Assembly: GCA_022821775.1 (NCBI GenBank)
Contig: JAJECY010000140.1
Coordinates: 1-37,052 of the forward strand
Source of the DNA: Acidobacteriota bacterium
Lineage (GTDB): Bacteria; Acidobacteriota; Terriglobia; Versatilivoradales; Versatilivoraceae
DNA: 37,052 nucleotides
Direction: 5' to 3'
The translations under genes were made by a program, and so were the position numbers. Position 1 is the stretch's first letter. Every line of letters starts with the position of its first letter. This document shows positions 19,170 through 26,554 of the stretch, piece after piece. Below the pieces are notes generated by a model, which was not told the DNA's origin, made no database searches, and saw nothing but the letters and a program-made list of their open reading frames with translations.

Positions 19170-20372
19170 CTACTCCCGTCCCCCCACCAACCACTCTTCA
19201 CTCTCCACTCTCAACTTGCTTGTGGCGGCGTCGATCTCCAATCCCTCACCAACAGCGCCAATCACCTGCCGGTAGTACTCCTCGTAGAGGGGAATGATCT
19301 TGGTGGAACAGAATTTCTCCATGGCGAAATCGCGGGCGTTCCGGCCCATGGTTCGGTGTCTATCGGGATCCATCAAGATCTCGACTGCCCTGGATGCCAT
19401 GGTGGTCACATCTCCGGGAGTCACCAGGTATCCGTCCCGCCCATCCCGGACCACTTCGGGAAGCCCCCCCACCCTGGAGGCGATCACCGGCACCTGGCAG
19501 GCCATGGCCTCCAGCGCCACCAGGCCGAAGGACTCGGTATCGCTGGGGAGCAGCAGAAGGTCGGCCACACCCAGCAACTCGGCGATGGAGTCCTGCTTGC
19601 CCAGAAAGACGACGCGGTCTTCCAGACCCTTGTTGTGAGCCAGCCATTCGGCGTTGGAGCGCTCCGGACCGTCGCCCACCATCAGGAGCCTGGCCGGGAC
19701 TTGGCGCTGAACCCGGTCGAAGATCTCGACCACGTGGTTGACTCTCTTGACCGGGCGGAAGTTGGAAATGTGGACCAGAATCTTTTCGCCCGGAAGGGCG
19801 TACTTCCCCCTGAGGATTTCGTCCTGGGATCGCTGGAAGACTTCGCAATTGACGAAATTGGGAATGACCGTGATGGGACTGTCCATTTCGAATTCCCGCC
19901 GGGTCAGTTCTCGCAGAAATTCGGATACCGCCGTCACCCCGTCGCTCTTTTCCATCGATAGGCGGGTAATGGGCAGATAGGATCGATCGTTGCCCACCAG
20001 GGTGATGTCGGTTCCGTGCAAGGTGGTGATTACGGGAAGCCGCTTTGGCTTGAGCATCTCCTTGGCCAGGAAGGCGCTTACCGAATGGGGAATGGCGTAA
20101 TGGACATGCAGCAGGTCCAGATCCTGGTGGATGGCGACATCGGCCATCTTTGTGGCCAAAGCCAGGGCATAGGGAGGATGCTCGAACAGGGGGTAATTCA
20201 TCATTTCCACTTCATGGAAATGAATCCGATCGCTGGTGGCATCCAGCTTGATCGGGATCGCATAGGTGATGAAATGGATCTCATGCCCCCGTTCGGCCAG
20301 TTCCTTGCCGATTTCGGTGGCCACCACGCCGCTTCCGCCGTAGCTGGGGTAGCAGGTGATTCCGATTCTCAT
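19170..20372 (-). CDS. bshA: N-acetyl-alpha-D-glucosaminyl L-malate synthase (bacillithiol biosynthesis)
   Basis: This 400-residue GT4 glycosyltransferase joins GlcNAc from UDP-GlcNAc to L-malate, the first step of bacillithiol synthesis. The family-typical N-terminus is GITCYPSYGGSGVVATEIGKELA. HVHYAIPHS, TTLHGTDITLVG and the donor-site SDTESFGLVALEAMACQVPVIAS motif are all present. The last residues (SKLRVESEEWLVGG) are encoded by a degenerate GAGTGGA heptamer array (19187-19220), giving a non-conserved tail beyond the usual length of roughly 375-380. The start overlaps the bshB1 stop by 4 bp, so the two pathway genes are coupled. Confidence 0.95.
   Translation of the reverse strand: MRIGITCYPSYGGSGVVATEIGKELAERGHEIHFITYAIPIKLDATSDRIHFHEVEMMNYPLFEHPPYALALATKMADVAIHQDLDLLHVHYAIPHSVSAFLAKEMLKPKRLPVITTLHGTDITLVGNDRSYLPITRLSMEKSDGVTAVSEFLRELTRREFEMDSPITVIPNFVNCEVFQRSQDEILRGKYALPGEKILVHISNFRPVKRVNHVVEIFDRVQRQVPARLLMVGDGPERSNAEWLAHNKGLEDRVVFLGKQDSIAELLGVADLLLLPSDTESFGLVALEAMACQVPVIASRVGGLPEVVRDGRDGYLVTPGDVTTMASRAVEILMDPDRHRTMGRNARDFAMEKFCSTKIIPLYEEYYRQVIGAVGEGLEIDAATSKLRVESEEWLVGGRE
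19187..19220 (-). repeat. Degenerate heptamer array (GAGTGGA/GAGTGAA) inside the bshA 3' end
   Basis: On the minus strand this reads GAGAGTGGAGAGTGAAGAGTG, the same motif as the arms at 1040-1074 and 1177-1211. It is in frame with bshA and encodes part of its C-terminal tail. No inverted partner was seen nearby. Confidence 0.7.
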
Positions 20373-21097
20373 GGCGACGCCGCCTTTCGGGACGAGGCGA
20401 AAAAGGCCACCGGATCCCCCACGGCCAGTGCCTCTCGGGTATGAAAGGCTTCCGCGTAGCTTGTCCGGATGAGAGAGCCGTAATGCCGGTTGAGCGCCCT
20501 GAGGGCCGGAAGAAACTCGGGGACGCTCAGATAGGTTCTCGGCTCATCCGATCCGGGGTCGTGCAACTGGGAAGCAAAACAACCGATGGCTCGCATTTTT
20601 TGCTCAAAGAAGCCGCTGATATCGACCAGGAACGAAGGAACCGGGAAACTCGCTTGCCGGAAGTAGACAATGCGGTCGGGCCGAAACCGCGGCTGAGCGG
20701 TGGTGATTTTCTCCAGGCCGGAAAGGTAGCAGGCAGAGGTCACGATCCGGCTGGCGGCCACGTGATCGGGATGGGGGTCGTCCCAGTGGTGAGCGAATAC
20801 CAGGCCCGGACGGAACTCCCGTAATCGCTCGATGACCTTGAGGCGCGCTGCCGAGGTGTCCTGAAGGTGGGCGTCCCGAAGCCCCAGGTTGACTCTTGTC
20901 TTCAATTCCAGGACCTCGGCCGCGGCCTGGGCTTCCCGGGAACGGATCCGGGAGGTCCCCCGAGTCCCCAGCTCGCCCCGAGTCAGGTCGGCGACGCCGG
21001 TCCGATGACCCAGATCGGCCAACTTGGCCAGAGTTCCGCCCACCGACAACTCGACGTCATCCGGATGGGCTCCGAAGGCCAGCACGTCCAGTTTCAT
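20369..21097 (-). CDS. bshB1: N-acetyl-alpha-D-glucosaminyl L-malate deacetylase (bacillithiol biosynthesis)
   Basis: This 242-residue LmbE/PIG-L-type zinc deacetylase removes the acetyl group from GlcNAc-malate, the second bacillithiol step. The metal-binding motif is AFGAHPDDVEL, followed by GTLAKLADLGHRTGVADLTRGE. The second metal motif is FAHHWDDPHPDH. The segment DISGFFEQKMRAIGCFASQ is typical of BshB1. The ATG at 21097 starts MKLDVLAFGAHPDD and is preferred over an upstream extension inside tsaE. It overlaps the tsaE 3' end by 41 bp and bshA by 4 bp. bshC, the cysteine-adding enzyme, is not in the window. Confidence 0.94.
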   Translation of the reverse strand: MKLDVLAFGAHPDDVELSVGGTLAKLADLGHRTGVADLTRGELGTRGTSRIRSREAQAAAEVLELKTRVNLGLRDAHLQDTSAARLKVIERLREFRPGLVFAHHWDDPHPDHVAASRIVTSACYLSGLEKITTAQPRFRPDRIVYFRQASFPVPSFLVDISGFFEQKMRAIGCFASQLHDPGSDEPRTYLSVPEFLPALRALNRHYGSLIRTSYAEAFHTREALAVGDPVAFFASSRKAASP

Positions 21098-21551
21098 GAA
21101 ACCATCCACTTCCCTGTCCGGAAGCCGCCGCCGTCCCCACTTCAATGCGCCGGCTCTCCCCGCCCAGATCCACGAAACCCACCCGCGTGGCTCCCTGGCG
21201 ATCCTGCTCTCTCAGCTTTTCCGGCCACTCCACCAGGATCACCGCCTCCCGGTCCAGGATTTCCTCCAGGCCCAGAGTCTCCAGATCCGGCCCCGGCTCG
21301 ACGCGATACAAGTCCAGGTGAAACACGGGCAGCCGCGCCCCGTACTCGTTGATCAGGGTGAAGGACGGACTGGTGACTTCGTCAGGATCCTCCAGGCCCA
21401 GTCCACAGACCATCCCCTTGCAAAACACGGTCTTGCCCACTCCCAGCGGGCCGTCCAGCAGGAACATGCAGGGCCGCTCCAGCGTCTGCCCCATGGCGAA
21501 CGCCGCCTGGAAGGTTTGTCGCGCGGAATGGCTGAAGATATTCAGGGTCAT
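21057..21551 (-). CDS. tsaE: tRNA t6A-modification ATPase TsaE
   Basis: This 164-residue P-loop ATPase supports the TsaB-TsaD complex in making N6-threonylcarbamoyladenosine (t6A) at position 37 of ANN-decoding tRNAs. Walker A is DGPLGVGKTVFCKG. The family blocks VTSPSFTLINEY, FHLDLYRVE and VLVEWPEKL are present. The ATG at 21551 (MTLNIFSHS) overlaps the nnr stop by 4 bp; a longer in-frame ORF upstream is out-of-frame nnr sequence. The C-terminal 40 residues overlap bshB1 and look poorly conserved. tsaB and tsaD are not in this window. Confidence 0.94.
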   Translation of the reverse strand: MTLNIFSHSARQTFQAAFAMGQTLERPCMFLLDGPLGVGKTVFCKGMVCGLGLEDPDEVTSPSFTLINEYGARLPVFHLDLYRVEPGPDLETLGLEEILDREAVILVEWPEKLREQDRQGATRVGFVDLGGESRRIEVGTAAASGQGSGWFHETGRAGLRSPSG

Positions 21552-23227
21552 CGGGTTCGGGCCGTCCGGGGAGGGCGGCTGCAGGCGGCGCGTCCGGTGC
21601 CGATCCCGGGGGCAGCCTCCCGGATTCTCCCCAGGGCGTCGGCCGTGAAGCCGGTCAGATCGGAGGCCATCACCGATTGGTCTCCGCGGATCTCCTGCGC
21701 CAGATCGCCGGCCAGACCATGAACGAAAACCGCCAGGGTGATGACCGACTCCAGGTCGTCGGTTCCCCGGCGGTCCCTGGTGGCCGGCATGGAAAACCAT
21801 TGGGCCATGAGTCCGGCCACGATTCCGGTCAGAACGTCTCCCGAACCACCCTTGGCCATGGCCGGGTTCCCGCTTGAATTCAGGTAGACCTGGCCGGAAG
21901 GCGAGGCCAGCAGGGTCTGGTGTCCCTTCAGGACCAGGTACAGCCCCCTCTCCATGGCAAAGCCCCGGGCCATCTCGATTCGATTCTCCTGCAGTTCCCG
22001 GGTCGAGATCCCCAGCAGCCGCGCGAATTCCCCCGGATGCGGGGTCAGCACCAAGACCTCCTCCTTGCGCCCCAACAGTTCCAAGGCGTCCCGGCAGGCG
22101 TTGATACCGTCGGCGTCCAGGACCACCGGCAGCCGGCAGTCCTCCAGGAAGCGCCTGACGAACTGGACCGTTTCGCCCTCGCGCCCCAAGCCCGGCCCCA
22201 AGGCCACCACCGTCTTGCCTTGCAGCAAGTCCTCGACTCTCGAGTAGTCGAACGCCTTGATGGAGAATCCCCCGCCGGGGGTGGCTGCCAGCGGCTCCGT
22301 CATGACCTCCAGGAGTTGACCGGCTACAACCGGCTGGCAAGGGGCGGGCACCGCCAGGGTCACCAGCCCGGCGCCACAGGCAAGAGCCGCCTGCGCCGCC
22401 ATGGCGGCGGCCCCGGTCTTACCGGTCGAACCGGCCACCGCCAGGACGTGGCCGAAGTGTCCCTTGTGGGCTTCCGGCTCTCTCGCGAAGGACTGCAGGG
22501 TGGATGCAGCCTCGGCCAGGGTGACCTGGTGGAGCCACGACCCCGACTCCCCCACCAGTTCGGGAGGGCTGCCGATGGGAACCACCACCCAATTCCTGGA
22601 GAAGCCGGCCGCCGGCGCGAAAACGTGGGCCGGCTTGGGCGCGGTGAAGGTTACGGTCAGCTCCGCCACAGGGGCTGACATATCGCCCGAGGGATTCCCC
22701 AGGCAATCGCAGTCCAGTCCGGAGGGAAGGTCGATGGCCACCACGCGGGGAAACCGCCTCAGGCGTTTGACGACCTCCGCCATGAAACCTGTCAGCGGGA
22801 GTCTGACTCCCGTGCCCAAGAGGGCGTCCACCAGGATGTCGGTCCGGTCAGGGTCGAGACGGGATTGCAGTCTGTCGGACCAATCGCCTTCCTCGACGAT
22901 CCACTCAATGGGAACTCCCATCTTTCGAGCCACTTCCAGATTGGTCCGGGCGTCACCCTTCAAGGACTCCGGACGAGCCGTCAGCACCACTTGGGTGGCC
23001 ACGCCACCCAGGTGGAGGTGTCGGGCCACCACCAGGCCGTCTCCTCCGTTGTTCCCCTTGCCGCAGACCACCAGCACCCTCGAGCATTGGAGCCCGCCAA
23101 AGTGCCGCTCCATCTCGCGCACGACCCCGCTGCCGGCATTCTCCATGAGCAGCAGGCTGGGGAGACCGTACCGGGAGGTAGTCTCCCGATCCACCCAGCT
23201 CATCTGGCCACTTGACAGGATCCTCAT
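21548..23227 (-). CDS. nnr: Bifunctional NAD(P)HX epimerase / ADP- or ATP-dependent NAD(P)HX dehydratase
   Basis: This 559-residue fusion repairs hydrated NADH and NADPH. The N-terminal YjeF_N epimerase domain (about 1-215) has SLLLMENAGSGVVREM, VVCGKGNNGGDGLVVARHL and AIDLPSGLDCD. The C-terminal carbohydrate-kinase-like dehydratase (about 225-540) has VAGSTGKTGAAAMAA, LTPHPGEFARLLG, VLKGHQTLLASPSG and the catalytic NPAMAKGGSGDVLTG motif. The ATG at 23227 (MRILSSGQMSWVD) is the family-typical start. nnr followed by tsaE is a frequent pairing. It heads a four-gene chain with overlapping ends (nnr-tsaE-bshB1-bshA). Confidence 0.95.
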   Translation of the reverse strand: MRILSSGQMSWVDRETTSRYGLPSLLLMENAGSGVVREMERHFGGLQCSRVLVVCGKGNNGGDGLVVARHLHLGGVATQVVLTARPESLKGDARTNLEVARKMGVPIEWIVEEGDWSDRLQSRLDPDRTDILVDALLGTGVRLPLTGFMAEVVKRLRRFPRVVAIDLPSGLDCDCLGNPSGDMSAPVAELTVTFTAPKPAHVFAPAAGFSRNWVVVPIGSPPELVGESGSWLHQVTLAEAASTLQSFAREPEAHKGHFGHVLAVAGSTGKTGAAAMAAQAALACGAGLVTLAVPAPCQPVVAGQLLEVMTEPLAATPGGGFSIKAFDYSRVEDLLQGKTVVALGPGLGREGETVQFVRRFLEDCRLPVVLDADGINACRDALELLGRKEEVLVLTPHPGEFARLLGISTRELQENRIEMARGFAMERGLYLVLKGHQTLLASPSGQVYLNSSGNPAMAKGGSGDVLTGIVAGLMAQWFSMPATRDRRGTDDLESVITLAVFVHGLAGDLAQEIRGDQSVMASDLTGFTADALGRIREAAPGIGTGRAACSRPPRTARTR

Positions 23228-23416
23228 TTCGCCTCTGGTTGCCGGGTTCGCCCCGTATCGACCCCAGCTCAATCTAAGCGGTTGAGAAAGTTCAAGTCAA
23301 GATCAAAACCGGAGGTCCCGGAGGGGTGGATTGGAAAGGGAGCCGACCCGTCCGAGGCTCTCCCGGAAGCGGAATCCACCGGCGAGCAGGGCGAATGACA
23401 ACAGGCAGAGGGCCGG

Positions 23417-23445
23417 TTGACAATCGCGGGGGCGCAACCTAAAGT
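23417..23445 (+). promoter_or_regulatory. Predicted sigma70-type promoter for the small ORF at 23527
   Basis: A perfect TTGACA at 23417-23422 is followed by a 17-bp spacer and TAAAGT at 23440-23445. It lies in the 299-bp gap upstream of the divergent nnr gene, which otherwise shows no ORF or recognisable RNA. The predicted leader to the ATG at 23527 is about 75 nt and contains a possible CCGAAGCCTTTCGG hairpin. Confidence 0.6.
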
Positions 23446-23526
23446 TGGGGGTTAAACCGCCGGTTTTCCCACTGCCTATCCCCTGGAAGGGTGGCTCTCC
23501 CGAAGCCTTTCGGCGGGTAACAGGTC

Positions 23527-23787
23527 ATGACCCACTTCTATCTCTACCTGTCAATCATCCTGTTAGCCAAAGCGCTCACTCTGGCCGTGGTGGCGTTGAT
23601 CCGACAGCGGCACCGGGAGGACCGCACGGATTGCGGCGTGCGCGACGCTCCCGCACATTCGGAGCGCTTCATCTGCCTTAAGGCCGACCTGAAAGAGGTC
23701 AACCAGGGGGTGTTCCTTTGCCGGATGCGCTTTGCCAATCAGGGAAGTTTGAAGGAGGAAGTTAGAAGTTTGAAGTTAGAAGTTTGA
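23527..23787 (+). CDS. Small predicted membrane protein, function unknown
   Basis: This is an 86-residue ORF. Residues 4-25 (FYLYLSIILLAKALTLAVVALI) form one hydrophobic helix, followed by a basic stretch RQRHREDR and a short soluble part with three cysteines. I do not recognise a family. Support for expression comes from the promoter-like sequence at 23417-23445 and a terminator hairpin at 23870-23889. The last residues (about SLKEEVRSLKLEV) and the TGA stop are encoded by a GAAGTTT heptamer array, so the ancestral 3' end may have been overwritten. The ribosome binding site is weak. It could be a short real gene or a decayed one. Confidence 0.45.
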   Translation: MTHFYLYLSIILLAKALTLAVVALIRQRHREDRTDCGVRDAPAHSERFICLKADLKEVNQGVFLCRMRFANQGSLKEEVRSLKLEV

Positions 23788-23836
23788 AGTTTGAAGTTTG
23801 AAGGAGGAATTTTGAAGTAAGACGTTTGAAAGGGGA
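23744..23836 (+). repeat. Degenerate heptamer array (GAAGTTT type), left arm
   Basis: Repeated GAAGTTT, GAAGTTA and GAAGGAG units run across the end of the small ORF. Together with the unique stretch 23824-23859 they form the left arm of an inverted repeat whose right arm is 24201-24277. The tRNA-Gly gene and its terminator lie between the arms. Confidence 0.8.
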
Positions 23837-23869
23837 AGGGCAGTGTGAGAGGGTTGGAGTCATTGTTGA

Positions 23870-23889
23870 GCCTTTTGCAAAAGGCTTTT
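23870..23889 (+). terminator. Rho-independent terminator for the small ORF
   Basis: The perfect 16-bp palindrome GCCTTTTGCAAAAGGC (23870-23885) is followed by TTTT on the plus strand, 83 bp after the small ORF stop. Confidence 0.6.
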
Positions 23890-23952
23890 AAAAAAAAGGC
23901 TATCGATCAAGGGGTGCGCAATGCGACCACTTGCTGATCGATAGCCCTTTTT
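23890..23952 (-). terminator. Strong terminator downstream of tRNA-Gly, probably bidirectional
   Basis: The 12-bp perfect stem GGCTATCGATCA (23898-23909) pairs with TGATCGATAGCC (23935-23946) around a 25-nt loop. On the minus strand it is followed by eight T (complement of 23890-23897) and lies 12 bp after the tRNA 3' end. On the plus strand it is followed by CTTTTTG, so it may stop transcription from both sides. Confidence 0.85.
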
Positions 23953-23957
23953 GAATC

Positions 23958-24032
<75 letters not shown>

Positions 24033-24043
24033 CAATGCTCCAA

Positions 24044-24072
24044 ACCTTAAGAGCCTTCTCCTCGAAAGTCAA
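24044..24072 (-). promoter_or_regulatory. Predicted promoter of tRNA-Gly
   Basis: On the minus strand TTGACT (complement of 24067-24072), a 17-bp spacer and TAAGGT (complement of 24044-24049) lie 11 bp before the tRNA 5' end, at the right distance for a short 5' leader. Confidence 0.65.
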
Positions 24073-24228
24073 ACCGTTTTTGGCTGCCGGAATCTCTCCG
24101 CCCAACCCGGCTGGCGCTTCTCACCCGGACGACCGAGCCCTCCCGCTTCGCTCGTGATTTGACCAGCATCATCAATAAAATGAAGAACAGACAACAGCAG
24201 CTCCAACCTTCTCACACCGCCCTTCCCC

Positions 24229-24277
24229 TTTCAAACTTCAAACTTCTTACTTCAAACTTCAAACTTCCTACTTCGCT
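24229..24277 (-). repeat. Degenerate heptamer array (GAAGTTT type), right arm, entering the hemDE 3' end
   Basis: On the minus strand this reads as GAAGTAG, GAAGTTT, GAAGTTT, GAAGTAA and GAAGTTT units. It encodes the last residues (RKFEV) and the TGA stop of the HemD-HemE fusion, and continues as the right arm of the inverted repeat around tRNA-Gly. Confidence 0.75.
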
Positions 24278-26222
24278 CGTGAACGGCGTCCACCAGTCTC
24301 AGCACGTGGTCCACCGGGGTCTGGGGCAGAACGCCGTGGCCCAGATTGAAAATGTGACCCGGCCGCCCTCCCACCCCATCCAGGATCTCCCCGGCCTTCT
24401 CCGCGATGCTTCCGGGTTCTCCCAGCAGCACCAGGGGATCCAGGTTGCCCTGTATCGCTTGACCGTGGCCGATCCCGGACCAGGCCTGGGCCAGATCGAC
24501 GCGCCAGTCCACCCCGATGACGTCGGCTCCGGTCGATTTGACCAAATCCAGGTATCCGCCGGTACCGGTCGAGAAGTAGATGACCGGAACCCGGGGCCTG
24601 ATGCTTTCGATCACCTGGATCGTATAGGGCAGCACCGAACGCCGGTAGTCCTCCGGGCCGAGGCAACCGGCCCAACTGTCGAAGAGTTGAACGGCTTGAG
24701 CCCCGGCGAGAATCTGACCATTGAGGTACTTGGCTACGCTTCGGGAAATCAACTGCATCATGCTGTCCCAGGCTCCGGGATGCCGGTACATCAGTTCCTT
24801 GGTGTGGACATAGTTCTTGGAACCTCCCCCCTCGGTGATGTAGGAGGCCAGCGTAAAAGGGGCCCCGGCAAACCCGATGAGCGGCAGGTCGGATCGCAGG
24901 CCGGCCCGAGCCTTGCGAATGGCGTCGAACACGAAGGAGAGGGATTCTTCCGGGTCGACCTCCGAGAGCCGGTCCACCTCCGCCTGTGAACGGATCACTC
25001 CCTGGATGTTTGGCCCTTCGCCTTCCTCGAAGGTGAGACCCAGGCCCATGGGTTCCACGATCAGAAGGATATCGGCAAAGATGATGGCGGCATCCACCCC
25101 GAGACGGTGGGCCGCGGTGACGGTGACTTCAGCCGCCAGGTCGGAGTTCTTGCACAAGCCGAGAAACGAAGTCCTGGAGCGTATTTCCCGGTATTCCGCC
25201 ATGTAGCGTCCGGCCTGGCGCATGAGCCAGATGGGCGTGTATTCGGTCGTCTGGCGGCGGCAGGCCCTCATGAAGACACTGCTGTCCAACCGGCTGTAGT
25301 TGGGCGGCGCCGGCCGTTCCAATTCCACTTCCACCGAAACGGCTTCCCGGGTAGAGGCCGACGGGCCTTGGCCTCGCGGCCTGCCGGCTGTTCTCCTGGA
25401 GGCCTCCTCCACCAGCCGGGCCATGTTGGGCTGACCGGCTTCCAGGTCTACCCGCACAAGCTCCCGGCGTAGCGCCTGGCTGCAATTGGGACCGATGGAA
25501 GCGGTCACCGCGGTGTTCAAGGCTCGGCGGAGGGCGTCGGCCTTTTGCTGCTGGCCGGCCAACTGGAAGAGGTGGGACACCTGCATGGAATTGGTGAACA
25601 GGGCAACCCGGCAGGTTCCGGCAATCAGGGCGTCGATGGCCCGGCAAAGGGGACCGGTGTCGGAGGGGAGGGTCCACCGATAGACCGGAACCTGCAGCAC
25701 CTCGGCTCCACGTTTCCTGAGTTCTGCCAGAAACGATCGATTGGGCGTCCCATACTCCTGAACGGCCACCGTCAACCCGGAGAGGTTGGGGCAACCTTCG
25801 CTGGTGTCCATGACTTCCAGAACTTCCCGCCAGGTATTGGGTTCGGGAACGGGAATGACCGTGGACAGGCCCAGGGCCCTCAGGGCTGCGATGGGCTTGG
25901 GGCCGCGCGCGATCAGCGTAATTCCGGCCAGGGCCCCCAGCAGGTCCTGCTGCCGGTATCGGGTCTGCAGCACCTCCATCAGGGTACGTGTCCCCACTCC
26001 GGTCATGAAGACGGCTACCGAAACCTCGCCCCGGAGGAGCCTCTCCCCGAATCGGATGGCGCCGAGGTTCTGTTCCAGCGGGGCCTCCGCCATGGCCGGT
26101 GCCAGTTGCACCACACCGTCATGTCTGCAGATCAACGAGGCCATTTCCTCCGCGGAACGGCTTTCGAAGGCAACCACACGCTGACCCTGAAACCCTGCTG
26201 GCATTGGATCGACAGCACCCAT
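24252..26222 (-). CDS. hemDE: Uroporphyrinogen-III synthase / uroporphyrinogen decarboxylase fusion (HemD-HemE)
   Basis: This is a 656-residue protein with two consecutive heme-pathway domains. Residues about 10-275 match HemD: QGQRVVAFESRSAEEMASLI, the FMTGVGTRTLMEVL block, VAVQEYGTPN and VALFTNSMQVSHLFQLA. A Pro/Ser/Arg-rich linker (about 275-310) leads to HemE (about 311-650), with WLMRQAGRYMAEYRE (URO-D signature), IIFADILLIVEPMGLG, GFAGAPFTLASYI and GNLDPLVLLG. HemD makes uroporphyrinogen III and HemE decarboxylates it to coproporphyrinogen III, so the fusion joins successive steps. The start is uncertain (ATG 26222 or 26204; a TTG at 26306 is possible). The C-terminal RKFEV comes from the adjacent heptamer array. 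No other heme gene is nearby. Confidence 0.93.
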   Translation of the reverse strand: MGAVDPMPAGFQGQRVVAFESRSAEEMASLICRHDGVVQLAPAMAEAPLEQNLGAIRFGERLLRGEVSVAVFMTGVGTRTLMEVLQTRYRQQDLLGALAGITLIARGPKPIAALRALGLSTVIPVPEPNTWREVLEVMDTSEGCPNLSGLTVAVQEYGTPNRSFLAELRKRGAEVLQVPVYRWTLPSDTGPLCRAIDALIAGTCRVALFTNSMQVSHLFQLAGQQQKADALRRALNTAVTASIGPNCSQALRRELVRVDLEAGQPNMARLVEEASRRTAGRPRGQGPSASTREAVSVEVELERPAPPNYSRLDSSVFMRACRRQTTEYTPIWLMRQAGRYMAEYREIRSRTSFLGLCKNSDLAAEVTVTAAHRLGVDAAIIFADILLIVEPMGLGLTFEEGEGPNIQGVIRSQAEVDRLSEVDPEESLSFVFDAIRKARAGLRSDLPLIGFAGAPFTLASYITEGGGSKNYVHTKELMYRHPGAWDSMMQLISRSVAKYLNGQILAGAQAVQLFDSWAGCLGPEDYRRSVLPYTIQVIESIRPRVPVIYFSTGTGGYLDLVKSTGADVIGVDWRVDLAQAWSGIGHGQAIQGNLDPLVLLGEPGSIAEKAGEILDGVGGRPGHIFNLGHGVLPQTPVDHVLRLVDAVHERSRKFEV

Positions 26223-26554
26223 GGACTGAATCGACCGGAGAGGAACCCGCCTGATGCCCTGCCACCGGACCCCAATTCCCATCGGGGCACCAAGCGGAAA
26301 GCACAACCGACGACTATGGTATCATGCACCCTTCCGTTCGACTCGGCGCCGCGTCAGCCAGCAACAACAAATCCCGTTGCGCCATTCAGGCATGGGCAAC
26401 GGCCAGGAACCCAAGAAGGCAGGGTTGGCGGGCACGCCGGGAGACCGGCGGTGGAACAGTGCCTTCAGAAGCGGGAAGGTCAGAGACCCGCACTCCCAAA
26501 CGGAACGGCCTCATTCATCATTCATCACTCATCATTCCCACCTGGAGGTCGATC
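26223..26554. other. Divergent intergenic region with a TCATTCA heptamer array
   Basis: This 332-bp gap separates the divergent hemDE and lipoprotein genes. It holds four exact-length heptads at 26511-26538 (TCATTCA, TCATTCA, TCACTCA, TCATTCC), immediately before the ribosome binding site of the lipoprotein gene. TATGGTATCAT at 26325-26335 resembles a -10 region but lacks a clear -35 box. I see no other signal or ORF. Confidence 0.6.

Noticed and set aside
21552-22340. Extension of the tsaE reading frame upstream
   Set aside because: It overlaps the nnr kinase-like domain out of frame and reads as Gly/Arg-rich shadow; TsaE starts at 21551.
23281-23416. 4.5S SRP RNA or another structured RNA in the nnr upstream gap
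   Set aside because: No conserved SRP tetraloop region or other known RNA signature was seen.
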